DNA of 64,000 bases from Tanytarsus gracilentus (GCA_038502055.1 JAXRKN010000045.1:6780501-6844500), one strand, 5' to 3'. Shown: positions 35,301-49,900, counted from the first letter of the stretch. Notes: a model not told the origin generated them from the letters alone. Numbers and translations: made by a program.

Positions 35301-36593
35301 TTAAAATTAAGAACATTTAAAAAATTTATTTTTATCACACACTAAAGATTCAAGTTACTACATTTACTGATAGCGGAAGAAAAAAGTTGAGCAAATAAGG
35401 AAGTTTTCGCTATTTTCTCACGAACTTTTAGAATCGAATTCAAGTAAATTTTCTTCTTCATTGTAGTAGTTGCGTAACACATGCAAAGTCATTCGGTAGA
35501 ACAAAAAAAAATTGTTATCTCAGAAAATATTCGACATTGCGAACTGATAAGGATAAAAATATAATATCGATGTCATAAAGACAGAATTTTTTTCATTTGT
35601 CAACTTCATTTCCACGCTGTCAGTTGTATAAATATTTTTTAAGAAAATTTCTTTATCTCCTTTTTTTTATAGCTGGAAGAGCTCTTCGTTTAGTTACGGT
35701 TCTGTTCATTCTGTCGTCGCTTGGTGATGCTTTGACTATCGAAAAGTTAAATGATTTTAAAATTTTCGACGATGTCATCGATCATCATCATGAAATAAAC
35801 GAAATTGAAGAGAATAATAATATAGTTTATGGTAAATATTTTTTGTGCTTATCCCCCAAAAAAAATATTTTTATCTTATCACTTTTTTTTATCATCCCAA
35901 CAGAATATAAGAAAAATATCACAAAGAAAAATTCTGAAGGAAATTTACCGGAAGACGAGGAAGAAAGCAAAAAGCGAACCGGATTTTTTAATCGAGAAGA
36001 GGACAGTACTTTGGGAATGGATGCGTTAACGATTATTTGGTGAGTTTTAACAGTTTTTTTGAGTTTCTTGCATTTTTAAACTGCTGTAATTTGAAGCTTT
36101 AAGTTTTAGTTTTAAAAAATATTTAAACTGCTAGAAAAAATTTATCAAACTACAATAAATTTATTGCAATTATCTAATTACTCTAAATTTCAATAGGTAC
36201 CTCACAACATTCACTGCTCTCTTCGGGTTCTTTATTGTGGTAAGTTTAAAATGTTCATTAAATTTAATGGTTTGCAAATATTTTAATATTTTTATGCAGA
36301 TGGCATGTACTGAAAATTCCTGTCAGCGACGAAGAACGCCAAAACCAGCTGATGCTCGATCTACCTCACCTCCCACACCATGTCCATCCTATAAAAAAGA
36401 GTGGGCACCACCAAGCTACGATACTGTGATGAAAAGGCTCAAAGATCAAAAAATCTTCATCGTTCCAGTGCACGATGGTGACAATAATTTTTTTACAAAT
36501 CCTAATGACACCTCATCGACGTCACCCTCGCAACAGCTACCGCCAGTTATAAATCAGACAACTGTCGATATTGAAAAGAACGAAACGCGATAA
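32393..36593 (+). CDS. Single-pass protein B: short acidic ectodomain, two PY-like motifs
   Basis: Five exons in matching phase: 32393-32417, 35673-35831, 35904-36039, 36197-36239 and 36300-36593, giving 218 residues. The signal peptide is split by a 3.3-kb first intron (MPLSGRAG joined to A-GRALRLVTVLFILSSLGDA). The ectodomain (about 31-100) is short, acidic and His/Asp/Glu-rich, with one NIT sequon and no cysteine pairs. A membrane helix spans about 101-123 (LTIIWYLTTFTALFGFFIVM). The cytoplasmic tail has CPSY (about 149-152) and PPSY (about 158-161) in KKEWAPPSYDTVMKR, then a polar end. Two close PY-type motifs behind one helix recall the layout of insect Commissureless, which sorts a receptor through Nedd4-type ligases, but I see no sequence-level proof of orthology. 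Confidence 0.75.
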
Positions 36594-37610
36594 AAACATA
36601 CACATGGATCTGCTGATAATGAAAAAATAAGGAAAGTTATTTTTGGTGGACGATAAACTTTAAAGAGATAAAGAATTTTCGCGAAGTCGCGGATGATTAA
36701 TGAAAGTCCACAATAATTTCACCATCGCGAAATTCGTTACGCTCATACCAAAAAGAAAAAAAATTAATCTAAATTATCGCAAAAGCCACAACACGATGTT
36801 GATGACGCTGGTAATAATAATCGATCAAATTATGAAATCGATTTGTGATTGCAACATGGAATGCACTAATCGGGGTGATTGGAATGCGATTGAACTCGGT
36901 AGTCGGGTGAGATTACAAAGGAAGTCGCAAATTTGTAATTTCTGAAAGATCAAAAGACTAATTGGGTGATAGCAAAATTTTTTGTGACGCAAATTGAGAA
37001 GTCAAAGCTGTGAAATTAGTGCTACAAAGTGAGAAGAAATTAATTTTTTGGAGTTACATCATTTTTAATAATAATAGGGAGTGACTTTAATTTCCGGCTG
37101 TTTGAACTTGAAATCATTGACAATCAGTGCATCGAGAGAAATTTTTTTACAATTTTTTTAACGTACTTTTGAAATTTAAAGAACCAAAAATTTAACGATT
37201 TAAAATTTAGAAATTTAAAAAAGTCAAGGGACGGTTTAAACTATTCAAAAAAGTACAAAAGATTGTAAAAATTTCGTTTAAGTTCAGACTTCACAAAAAT
37301 TTAATAAATTTGTTTAAAAAATTATCACAATGCCTATAATCGACCTTGCGTGTCGAACAATGCTTCTCAAGCCCCTCATTAATTGCATTTAAAATATTAT
37401 CAAGTAATCAGCAGCTTTTTGAGAAGAAATTAAACGATTGCGTGATAGAGTCATGTCGAAAAATGTCAATAACATTTAAATATAGGTCAATTCCCAAGTC
37501 ATACACCTTCTTTTCGATCATATTGTAATTTGCCACGCATGGACACAAATTTACTTCTTTTTGAATTTTTCATTACATTTTTACTTTCCTCAAAAAATTC
37601 TTTCGTTTTA
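36594..37610. other. 3' flank of gene B, nothing further recognised
   Basis: Contains the 3' untranslated sequence of gene B; the open stretch at 36700-36945 is in this UTR and shows no family resemblance. Confidence 0.35.
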
Positions 37611-37788
37611 AATTTAACCCTGCGTGGGGCATGAAAACCGTTGAAGCCGTAAATTTAAATAAAAGTATACTTTTTGTATACAATTGTCTATTGAAAATAC
37701 GTTGAAGCCGAGATTTAAATTTTATTTGTATGAGGATTTTTTGAACTTTAACGGTAACATTTGGTCATGTCCCACGCAGGAATTTAAC
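37611..37788. mobile_element. MITE, 162 bp, with 8-bp target-site duplication
   Basis: The element is 37619-37780. Its ends are inverted (cctgcgtggggcatg at the left; catgtcccacgcagg at the right, one mismatch over 15 bp). It is flanked by exact direct repeats of AATTTAAC (37611-37618 and 37781-37788). An 8-bp duplication is made by hAT and P-type transposases. The interior is AT-rich and non-coding, with a second related pair (ccgttgaagccg / cgttgaagccg) near the left half. Confidence 0.85.
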
Positions 37789-40700
37789 GAACTTAAAATT
37801 TTTACTATGTCCATATGTGGAAACTTTTGTGCTAAATTATTTTTTTGCATTTTTTTCTGAGTTGCATTTTCTAGGTGATAAAAATTGCAATTCAATAGGA
37901 AAATTCCGAATTAAGTTTTTATCACATGCGGAAGAAGAGAAAAAATTTGCTATCGAGACTGAAATATTAATTACACATATTTTATAGCACATTGAGCATG
38001 TAATTAATTTAAGCTTTATTACTTTTACTTCTGTTGCATTCTTTATGTATTTTCCTCCGTCCTCTCGTATGGTAAAAATGTTTACTCAAATACGAACGGA
38101 AGCATTTTGTAGCAAAATAGCAATAAGTTAGACAAACATGAAAAATTATTTGCAATCAAATTAATAAATTATTGATGAATCGTGTAAATATTGTTTATAG
38201 ATTTTTCGTATTTTATTGTTACGATGCTGCTTCAAAAAAGTGCTGAAACTAGCTTTAAGAAATAGGTAGAAAAATAATTATAGAATTGTAAAATAAATTT
38301 TATTTTGTAATAAAGAATTTTTTAAAAGTAAATTGATCTTTTAAATTTTTACAGATTACTTTAATGGATTTTTTTTAATGTCCATACGTAGATTATAAAC
38401 TAGATCACATATAAACTCGAATAAACTTTCACGTGAACTAAATTTTAAGTAAAATATTTATATTTTTTCCAAACAATCTAATTAATTGAATTGATAAGAA
38501 TTTTATTATAACTCGAATAAATAAAAGATTTTTCTAGGGTAATAAAACAAAATCCAGTTCAGAATGTGATAAAAAATATTTAAAGCTTATCGCTGAACAA
38601 GTTCAAAATTCTCTGTGAAGGTTGAATCTCCTTTCATAATTATTTAATTTAAATTTGCATTCAGAATTTTTTAACAACCCCTAAAGTCGTTTAATTTTCT
38701 TCCCACGAGAAATCTCAAAAGAACGAATCAGGTTCAAGTTCATTGCTTCTTTAATTTGACTCAATTCCCTCGAGAGTGCTAAAACTGACCTTCCACAACT
38801 CCCAATTATTTGTGCTCCAAATTATTTCAGCTGAAACCATAAAAAATTTATTCTAAAGATTTTCCAAGAAAACAGAAATTGTTAACTAGCATCGCTATCC
38901 TTTTTATCGCCAGCTCCTCCTTCTTTAACAATAACATCAGCGCCATAAAAAATCCTCGATTGTTAAATTTTATTGACTTTTCTCTCTCTTTTTTTTTCAC
39001 TAAAGCTCCAAAGGAGAAAGACGAAAATTTTAAGGTTTTTTCAAGGGGGTGCAAATATGAATTTTATTTTTAAATAAAATTTTTTTGTAAATTTTTAAAA
39101 AAAATTTAAAATTAAAAAACTCGAAAAAACCCAAATTTTCTACCCGTTGAAAATTTAATAGTTCAACATATGATGGCAACAAAGTTATTTATCTTCCTCA
39201 CTCTCTGATACTGTTATTCGAGTGAATGGTCTCAATGTCATCTTATCGTTCATAGACAGGATATTCGGCTCGAAAGCCAAACACATCACATCACTTAGTG
39301 TTTATCTTAGTTTTTTATGAGAAATGCATTCTCACAATTGGATCTCTCTCAGGGGTTGTGTTTTAGTCTGGGAAATAGACTTTATGATGTCTTTATAAAG
39401 ATCCTTGAAATTTAAATACATTTTTAGTTCTTTAACTTCAAAAAATTTTAGCTAAAATTGCGTAACGATCTAAAAATTCATTTAAGGTCAAAATAATGAT
39501 CAAAAATTTGAGATCAGCTTTAAATTTTAAAAATTTCCTCTCATGCAAAAACAGATTTATTTTTTTACTGCATAAAAATGACAATTTTAAAAATGCATAA
39601 AAACCCAACTTTGTCCGAAACGATGGTCAAATATTAATAGCTTGCATGTTGTGTGTTTATTTTAATTTATAGTCGGATTATGGTGCGGTGCATGTGTTTG
39701 AGCAGGTATAGGAAAAATTTAAAAAAATGACCAGCATTAAAAAGTTGTCACTTAAAAATTGTGGGCGACATTTCGTTCGAGGAATTTAGCTCCGGAAGAC
39801 TCACACACACGATGACGATTTCATGGTTCGTGATGAATCCCTTTTTGTCATCCATAAAAAATTCACTTTGTGACGTGCTATTGTTTTGCGTCAAAGATGA
39901 TTTTTTACGGTTCAAAGTTACTTTGGGTTTTGAGTTACACAAAAAGTAGTAAAATAGAATTTAAAAACTCTAAATTGGAATTTGATTTTTATGAGGATTT
40001 TAAAACATTTTAACATGCACTTGATGGTTCATCAACGATGAATTTCTTTAAATATTCATAAGTGAAAAACTTATTGAAAACTAATCTGATTTTAATTTCC
40101 TCTAAAAAAAAACTTTCTTTTTAATCATTTATTCCGCCTACGCACTCTCGTGCCATTTTCAATTCTTCATCTTTCACTTAATATTTTCGCTTTCAGTACA
40201 CGCGTCAATTACTCTCGTTTTACCATTTTTTAGTTCACCATTTACAGTTACACAAAATGATAAATTACATTGATGATCTTGCAATTTTTGTGCTTACTTC
40301 CACAGCGTGTGTGCGTCCTCATCTACTGCTTGATATTTTTCCATTTTATGTCATGTTCGGTTTAATTCTAGTTTTTTTTTAAAATAGTTTTCAAGTTGAT
40401 GGAAATTTAATTTTAAATTGAGATTTTACGATGCCACAATTTACTGTGAATCAGTTTCAATTATTGTCGAATAAAAATAATTAAAATATTTTTTTCATAC
40501 TGCCTAAAAAAATTATTGATCGCTTTCTTGAGAATTTTCTCATATGTCAACGGGTAATCGGTAATCGCTTGCCATTGACATTGACAATGATTGATTACGC
40601 ATTTAAGGATTTATCCTTTTCTTTAAGATTTTTCATACATGTAAGAAGATTATGATTAAGGTCGTGTGTGCTGTGAAATTGATGAGAAAATTCTAACCGT

Positions 40701-42639
40701 TATAACGCGTTAGAAGAAAGTTGAATTAAATGTGATGAAATGTTTTAGTACAAAAATTGTTTGAATTTTATAAATTACAATATAAAGTGCAATAAAATAT
40801 TGATTTTTATGAGCAAAAATATTTTTCATATTTAGAAATTTTTTATCTCCTCAAAAACTATTTAAAGAAAATTAAGGAATTTGCAATTCATGCAATAATT
40901 ATAATAACAAAGAATAATTTTCTTAGTATGAAAAATCACTTCATGCATTTCTAATTGTCATTCCAGATGGCTAAAGATGAGGTGAGCTTTGAGAGTAAGG
41001 AGTGGAAACTTTTAATTATAATTTATAAAAGAAAAAAATTTAAATAAATATTTTCTTTAATTTGAAAATTTATAATTTTTTAATCAAATTTCCAATTTCC
41101 CCTCAATGCTTCAAATTATGCAAAAGTAAATTTTCAATGCTAATTTTATTCAAGGATTTAAACAAATTTTATTGAGGGATGAAATGCTTCGAAAATCTCA
41201 TGCAGTCTGCAGGATTTCAAAAACTAACAAGTGAAGTGAGATTGATGAAATTTTTGTGCATCAGACTTCACACGCAGCATAACAAAAAAGTAAGGAATCT
41301 TTCCTTAATGCGCATAAAATTTCCTTTCCGCACCGATCGACACGTTTTTGTCACCATGCATCTTCCCTTAAATTCTCTTCAAGGGAAACATTAAAGCCAA
41401 TATTTTTCAGATTATCGCTTGTGTTTGTATATTTTGCAATGAGATCTCATGAAGGTTTCGAAAAAAAGGATCGCAGGTAGTTAAAAACGCACTAACACAC
41501 ACATCCAAAAAGTTGAAAGAAATTTTTGTGAAATTACTGTAAAATTGAAAAATTCCAACAAAAGAAATCTTAAGCCACTGAATCCGCCAGATCATATTTA
41601 AGAGAGAAATAAAGTAAGGGAGGGATAAAAGAGGATAAAAATGATGTGTGATGAGTGATGAGGGATCGCATACAGTTTTTTCCTTCTCAATTTTTTAATC
41701 CCACAAAATTCTACTAATTGAACTCAGAAAAGGGTGATGAGTAAAAATTTTTAATATAAACACTCAAGGATTTTTTCACAGCCTTGAGACACACTCAACA
41801 GTTGATTTTTTTACTAGGAAAATTCTTATCAACAATCTTAAAACTTCTTCGACGCCAACGACATGTTGAGAGGATAAAATGTGAAGAACATTACAAGTTG
41901 TATGTTGCTTGCAACAAATGAGGTAATAATGGATTTACTGACAAATGTACACAAGGACGCGACATGCACTAATAGAGTTGTACAAAACTAGTTTTTTGGA
42001 ATTGTAAATTGGGAAAATTTAAAATATTATTAATGGTAAAATTTCAAAAATATTATAACACTAAAAATGGGTCAACTTTTTTTTGACTATAAAAATAATT
42101 TTATAACTTTTAATATTTAATAAAATTGAAATAAAAAAATTAATTATTAATTTTTTTAATTTGCATTTTCAAGTTTTTAAAATTTCATGTCATAAATTTT
42201 TTTTGACTTTATTCTTTCAAGCGATTTTATATAGGTTATAAGACTCACTCTGAGAAATTAAGTATTCCATAACAAAATTATGCTTTTTTTACTAACTCAA
42301 TGTGATTAACTCTCTAAATGATTACCTTTAACAAAGTTCTATGGTTAATGATCATTTTCAAGAATTGTTACACAAACTAACGAGAACAACTAAATGCTTA
42401 ATGTTCCTAGTTAAACTCATAATAAATTGTTGCGAAATTTTTTAGGGCATAAAATGTCGACAAGCAACAGCAAAAGTGAAAATGACATGTTTTTGGCTTC
42501 TAGGTGAATGCGATCAAGCCAAAGAGTTAAGAATTAGCGAGAAGAAAGTGTTCAAGAATTTGCTGACATAGTTGTAGATTTTTTGGGGTATGCGAAAATG
42601 AAAATTTATAGCTAAAATAGATCATTTGTGCTGAGTCAT
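37789..42639. other. Long gene-free interval
   Basis: About 4.8 kb of AT-rich sequence without a believable coding structure, between gene B and the SINE. Many short chance ORFs only. Confidence 0.4.
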
Positions 42640-43070
42640 CGTGTCATTGGTCAAGTGGATCAGTGGCATGGGTGTGTTTCACTGTGGAAACGGTGTGAAA
42701 TGAAACATGCCTACTCTCGAGTCCTGTGTTCAAATCAGGTAAAGGTCGCATGATGACCTTTTTCGCTCGAAAGTTGATTTCTCAGCATCTACTCACTGAG
42801 TTCGGTCTGTGGACTGGTCGTAAGGTGGATTCATGGGAATCTTACCGGAGCGGCTTGCGTTCATAGACTGTGAGTAGGCCCTTTGATGAATAACGCTTGA
42901 CGTAAACGAGATTCAGAAAATGTGGTAGAACTTGCTCTGTTGAGAATCGGCCTTTCCTATGAGGCCCAATAAGGTGGTGACACTACATAGGAAGTGCATG
43001 GGATGACACTTAAATAGCTAAGACCCCTCTTGTGAAACTAATAAGAGCTTATCATTGAATATAAAGGCGC
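42640..43070 (+). mobile_element. tRNA-derived SINE-like element
   Basis: A GC-richer block of about 430 bp starts with a Pol III A box (TGGTCAAGTGG, 42648-42658). A B box (TGTTCAAATCA, 42727-42737) follows about 80 bp downstream, the spacing of a tRNA-type promoter. The remainder is unrelated body sequence. The tRNA-like part does not fold into an obvious intact tRNA. The right end is uncertain, and no target duplication was identified. Confidence 0.6.
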
Positions 43071-43952
43071 AAGTCAGTTAAAAATTTCCACTTTTATCCA
43101 CTTTTAAGTTTGAAATCGAAAACTTTTTTGGTAATTTTCGAATAAAAAAGTGAAAGAACAAAATTTCCATTCTCAATTTCACCTCACAAATAAATTTAAG
43201 TAACTCGATTAAATCAAAACATTCCGATTGTTCTGTAACTTAATATCAAACCTCAGTTAATAAATTTCATTCTTTCATTTATTTTTCACTCCTCTTTTTT
43301 GAAAAAAAATGCATTTCATCGCTTCCCTAAATTGCTTCAAATTTCTTCATGGCTCGAAACGAAATGTAGAGAAGGTGAAAAAAGAAATTCTCAAATTACA
43401 AAGAATTTTTTTTGTAGACAAGGTGATCGAATATTACAATGAGCTCACCCATAATATCCATTAAGAAGCATCGAATGAATAAATCGAGTTTAGTGATGGT
43501 TCAATTAACAGATGTTTTCGATCATTACATGTAAAATTTCCAGTGAGAGAATTCCAGTGGTAGTTTACGGTGATTTTGAGAGCGGATCGAGTGCGATCCT
43601 CTCAATTTTCTCTTTTAAGCAATCTCGTACTCTCATTTTTCTCTCAACATTTTATTCTTGCGATCTCTCACTGAATTTATTAAAAGACTCATGCATATTA
43701 AGTTTAGTAAACTCGTAGCATTTGTGATGTGTAGATCGCATCGAATTTTTGTCTGTAAAAAATAAAATAATTTTAGTACTAAAAATTAGTGATGAATTAA
43801 AAATATTTTGATATAATAAAAAAATATTACAAAAAAATTAAAAAGTAGACAAAAAAATTAAAAAACTTAAAATCTAAAAAAAAATTTCATGTGATGAAAA
43901 TTTGAAAAATTTATTGCAAAAAAAATATTACAAAAAAATACTAATTGCCAAA
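43071..43952. other. Upstream region of receptor-like gene C
   Basis: AT-rich, non-coding as far as I can see; presumably includes the promoter of gene C. Confidence 0.35.
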
Positions 43953-46900
43953 ATGTTGGATTTAATGGCTCTATTAATGCATTGGTCCATCTTCACTCTA
44001 TCATCACAACTCATTACGTGTGCAGCGCTATACACAAGTAAGTCATCGATGCTGTTGAAAGTGAAATTGGATTTTTCTCACGGAAAAAATTTTTTCCTTC
44101 ATGCAATCTCCGAAAATGAAAACCAGAAACCATAAAAAAAGTTGTATGCTACTTAAAAACTCATAATAACAATCGGTTAATGCTTATCGGCGAGTAGAGC
44201 ACGCATTAAAATCATTAATTAGGCCCAAAAAGAGAATTTATCGACATATATTAGGTTTCGGATTGTTATGGGAAAGTGCGTAGGGGGTTAAGCAGCCAAA
44301 TGCATCCAAAACTTTCACACACAGTCTCAAAGAGACATTGAACACATGTTGCAAGACAAAAATCCTTAAAAACCAAGTTGAGAACTTGTTTTACTTCATT
44401 TCTCATGTGATTTGTTGCTTTTTCGCTCTTCTTCTTCTTGGTATATAGAAAAATTCACTTAACTGCAGGAGGGCGATCGACAATAAGAACATACGCACTC
44501 AGCAACTCTGCTTGCATTCACTTTTGTGCGTGTTCTTTTCAAAGATCTCTCATTTAAAGCGTTGACATTAAGATATTTTTGAATTCAATGGGAATTTTTA
44601 TGAATTTTCATGGCACTGAGGGAAATTTTTTTAGACTATTTTTTAAAATTTTGTGTTAAATTTTAAATTTTAAATAATTTTTTTAGTAAATTTTTGAAAT
44701 AATTTCCACGCGTGTTTTTAACATTTTCAATCTTCTTCCTTAAAGTCCATTTTTGTTCTCGATTCCTTTTTTATTTCTCTTGCTTATTCTTCATTATTCA
44801 TCCTATACATCTCCTATGTCTATTTTACTCATTCATGCAGTCATAATAGAAAAAAACTTATTGGGCGAACTAAAAGAGAAAAAGAAATTTTTACAACAAT
44901 CAAAAGCCATCAATGATGCAAGCGAGAGATTGAAATCTCAATTTTTTGTGTTGAGCTCTTCTTGTGTCAAAAAAGTAACAATAATTTTGTTGATCAATGT
45001 CTCTATTTACTCTTAGCTTCTATAAAAAAATATGAATTGACTATTGAGTCATTTTCAAAGAGAGGAAATCGAGGCGAATGATTAATTGCGGAGCTCAGTA
45101 AAAAGGTTTTCAGAGTGACAATCAAAATGAATTAAATAAAAGGGAAGATTTTTTGATACTGATCATGTGTGTGTCATGGGATGGGCAGTAAATTATCAAA
45201 ATTATTTTAAAAAATAAATAAAATATGAAATTTAATATTTTTAAAAAAAAGTCCTAAAATATATTAAAAGTGTCCATCCTTGATCTCACAAGTTTCTTTC
45301 ATTCAACTTTTCATTCATAATTTTCAATTAACTTTTTTTCAATCCACAAAATTTAATGATCAGATCATGATTGATGGATTGAGCATTTTGATATTATCCC
45401 CGAGTCCCGCTAACTGCTCTTCTTCACAGCAGTCAGCACTCGATAGGCCACATAGTTTTATTATTAATTCAGCTCACAGCAATAAAAAAGTTGCACATAC
45501 CGCACAAAAAAAATTACAAAAATTCATCGGTGCGTGAATCTTTTTTGCTATCGACAACCGCAACTGCAATGCACTCCATTTTCCACATGCTCGCTGACCT
45601 TTTGGGCTTTCTTTCAACGTGTATAACAACCATCGACACCATCATTTTTCTTTTTGAAAATGAGATTTTTTGAGTGAGTCGATCGCTCTCATTATAAAAA
45701 TAGAATGCAATCAAAGACTAATAATGGAACTAATTTTTCGGCTGCATACAAGATGAAGAAAAAGAAAATTGAGATGTGAAGAAAGAAATCTTGGGATGTG
45801 AAACATTCTTGGTGTGGAAACTTGTGTCTAAAATTTATTAAAATAAAACATTTTTTTAAGAACTAAGTGTCCATTCCTTTTCAAAATCTCTCAAATTTCT
45901 CATCCAAACCGAAGTTAAGTTTTTCAGTAAATGTAAACACGATGAAAAATTCGTTATATGTCACTCCATTTGGCCATCATCTGTCACATGTATACAAAAT
46001 CTCACACTTGATAAAAATGCTTTTATTTATTACAAAAACCACTGAAAATGCAACATTGCCATCGACTAGAAATTTATGGATAGCGACCGGCATAAAGCCA
46101 AATAACCATCATAGTCATGTAAAAAGTATACGACTCGCGATTTCCGACAACTGTTTTCGTTTTAATTAATTAGAATTGTTTCAATAAAATGCCACAACGA
46201 TGCAGAGAGTGTCGTGTATGGTGACATAAAGCGCTCAGAGGCAGACAGAAGGGGGTCGAACGCGTGTCAGCCATAAAATGTGATGTTTCGGAAATTAATG
46301 AAGACAGAAAAATTTTAATTTTGATTTCAGATGTTGAAACTTCAAAAAAGCCGTTAGAAATTTTTAAAATAGTTTGAGTTTAATTTCTCATATCGAACAG
46401 TTAATTTTTAATTGCTTTCCTTCATTCATGAGTTCATTCTAATTTCTAAAAGTACTTTTAAGAATATTCTTCAATCCCTCCCGCAAATCATTACCATAAA
46501 GAACACCGACGCCGTTTAATCACCGCTATGATGAGAATTTCTCCTTGCATAATTAAAGAACGCAAAAATGCAGAACGAGAAATTTTTCTAATCCAAAAGC
46601 CAACGAAAAGTTTGAAAAATGCGAAAAAGCTTCAACACTAGTTTGTTCAATTAGCAATCCAGATTTGACGTGTCATGTGCCATATTTTTCCCTTTTCCAC
46701 AATTTCACTCATTGCGGCGCGTATTCATGTTCATTTCACTCTTTTGCCTTCACGGATCATGTAGAAATGTGTCATTTACCGTATTTTACTGAGCGATGCA
46801 AAAAATGGAATCATCAAAGTATGAAAAACATTTTCATGGCTCGATTCAGACGCAAAAATTCTTAGCGGGAGAGACGTGAAAGTAATGACAGAAGGTGATT

Positions 46901-49900
46901 TAGAATCAGAGTTTGATGTACTCTAAAGAGAGCGAGAATTTTTTGGGGAAAGTAAACAAAATTTGTTTAAGAGTTTGAGAAATTGAAAAAAATAAATATT
47001 TTGTGACCTGATTTCAAATTTTTTGAAGTTTGAAAATTTAATTTTTAAATTTTTTGAATCATAGATTAAAGAAAAATGTAAGAAAACTTTAAAAATCAAA
47101 AATTCGTTTATATAACAAAAAAAAATTATATCCATTTCAAATCTCGCAAAATAAATCAAAATTTTTTAACACTTGACCTCGAGTTTAATACTTCACGTAA
47201 TAATTTTAACAGATCATCTTCCAATTTTTTTTGCTTCTTCCTTTAAAACCTATCTCATCACTCGAATCATCTTTGTACAGAAGTTAAAAACATAATGTAC
47301 TAAAAAATGTTGATGTGAATTGTTTTTTCGAAGGTTGAGAATAAATTTTTATTCAATTTTTAAATTATATTTTACACCACATCGGTGTAGAGAGAGAAAG
47401 AGTGATTGATTGGATTATGCTGTTGTGCTGCTATGTGGGGGGAAAATTATTAATTATTGGAGAGTAACAGCTGCTGGATATTTCAGCATAAATATCGAGG
47501 TGCGGAAATTTTTTGATAATTTAAAAAAATATAAAATTACGATTTAAAAAATTCTAACGATTTTTTTCAAAATCAAAACATTTAAAAGATATCTCACAAA
47601 AAGTGACTCACTCACATCCACAACTACAAAATTGATCATTTCACCTTTTTTTGCCTCATCGCATTTTGACCTCCTCAACACATGTTGAACCATTTTTCTC
47701 TTTTAAAAATTTTAATTAATGCTTTTTTGAGTGCTCTCAATGTGTCGTTAACCCAAATTCACTTCTATCGTAACCCCTTAAATTTTAATTTCATCTCGTT
47801 TAAAGTTAATTGACGAAAGATTTCAAATGATCTCATTCTGCGGATATTTTGCACTCGTCTCATATCGTTGTTTACAAGCAAATTAAAATAATCTCAATTA
47901 ATGCACTCGATCAATCAAATTAAAACACTCAAAAATATCTCGAGTTTTTTATTAAATGAATGAACTGCTCTTAATTCAATTTTTTCCTCTGTTGTGGTTT
48001 CTTTCACACATTTGTGTTTATTGATAATGATGAGCGGTTTGTGTGCGGGTTTGCGGTTTTTAGGATTTATTCACATTTTTTAGTTATTTCTATGTGGGAA
48101 CTTAAAAAGGGTTGATTCAATTTTATTGATTACAAATAATTTGAAGAGAAAATTACTAACAAATGTTGCGGGTTTAAAAAACATGTCATGTGGTTATGAA
48201 GAGAATTTTAAAAATTATTTTTAGATTTAACAAACTTGATTGAAAACTTCCCGATCACCTTCAAAATTTAAAAAAATTACAAAATAATTTCAAACCAGCA
48301 TAAACTCTCTCTAAAATAATTCCAAAACCCAGTTAATGTAAATAAATCACTACCACCACAACAATGACTTAATTTCTCGTTACCTAACAATTACCGCAAA
48401 ATAATAACAGTGCCAACAATGAACTAAAATATCCGACAGCCACTCACTCATCTTCTCATTTTATTTATTTTAATCGAATGCAATCGAGCACGACAAGAAA
48501 GCAAAAATTCGTGTTTTGACGCTGGTTGTGTCACTTTTTTGTCTTCACTTCTTTTTTTATGAGCTTCTGTGTGTAATGCTTGCGATCACTCAACTTGAAT
48601 AAATAAATTTGAAAAAAGTGATAGCACATTAATTACATCATCAAACAAGAGAATCTGAGGATTTAATTTAATTTGATAACACTTAGAGAGATTTTAGAAA
48701 ATTAGGTGAGCACTTCCTGAAAATTAATCAAGGGATGAAAAATTAATAACAAATTTGCGGAGATTTTTATATCAAATATTTTTCCAAATAACTTTTTTAA
48801 TTTCTTTATTTTTAAATTATTTTTCAAAGTGTACTCTCCATGTAATTAATCATAGCTTAGATCCGATTTAAACTTTAGCTGAGTTTCGTGTGAGGTTTGA
48901 CTTGGTAATTAAAAATTCATTTTCCTTCCTCTCTTTTTTTCCCGCTCGTTTATTTAATTGGTGTGTGCTATACGGTATCACCTTACGCTACAATTAATTC
49001 GTCTCATGGTTCAATTAATTTAGCAACTCGATGACGACAATGAAATGTGAGAAATTTCTTCCGAAAACCGGTGAAAAAAAAATGTTTTTAATTTTTGCAA
49101 CTTGTGAATTAAAAAAATATTCAGAGAATTGACAAATAAACTTGACGACGGTATTAATTGACTGATTTGCATAAATTTACTTAAGAATATTGAAACACGT
49201 GTTGAAGTGTTCTTGGGTTGATAAACTTGTTAAGTTTGAAAAGCAAAATGAAATTATTGACGTTACTTTTAATCTAATTAACACATCTTCCAAAAAGCTT
49301 TAACCATCCACTCACTCGCCAAGTAAAAATAATTTATTTTCCATTTGAAGCTGAAATCTTCATTCACTAAATCACAAACTGACATTTCAATGCACAAAGT
49401 TAGCAAATTTTCGATCAAAAAGTCGTCACGATATGAACAAAAACAATTTTTCATTATTAACTGATTTATTTTTTTAAAAACGTAGGAGCCATCGACTGAC
49501 TCTCATTCTGTATAGTAAAAAAGTTATTCGTTGAAATATTCATTGTTGAAGTTATGCAACTGTGATGACCCATCGAGACTACGTAAAATTATTTTTAATA
49601 TGGAAAAAATTATTCCATTGCTACTAACCATAAATTTCCATCATTTTCGCTCTCACTGAATTTAATTTTATTTATTTGCAGTCAAAATTGAACAACCGCA
49701 TTTTTTTAACGCAAAAATCAACAAATTTTGAAATTGTTTCAAGCGATGTATGTCAACGATTTTAAGTTTTTGTGCTCGTACGTGCAAAAATGACTTTGAT
49801 TGTGGAAAGTTTCAGCAATTTTTCATGCAAAAAGTCATCAATAATTTTTTCTTTTTATTTGGTTATTACCAATTGCCCTTTTCATCCCAAAACATTAAAC

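Noticed and set aside
35597..36043. 148-codon ORF reading through the introns of gene B
   Set aside because: It covers exons 2 and 3 plus the intervening intron; consensus splice sites and phases support the spliced model instead.
40966..40981. Possible 15-nt microexon (ATGGCTAAAGATGAG between AG and GTGAGC)
   Set aside because: Too short to support; not needed by any gene model here.
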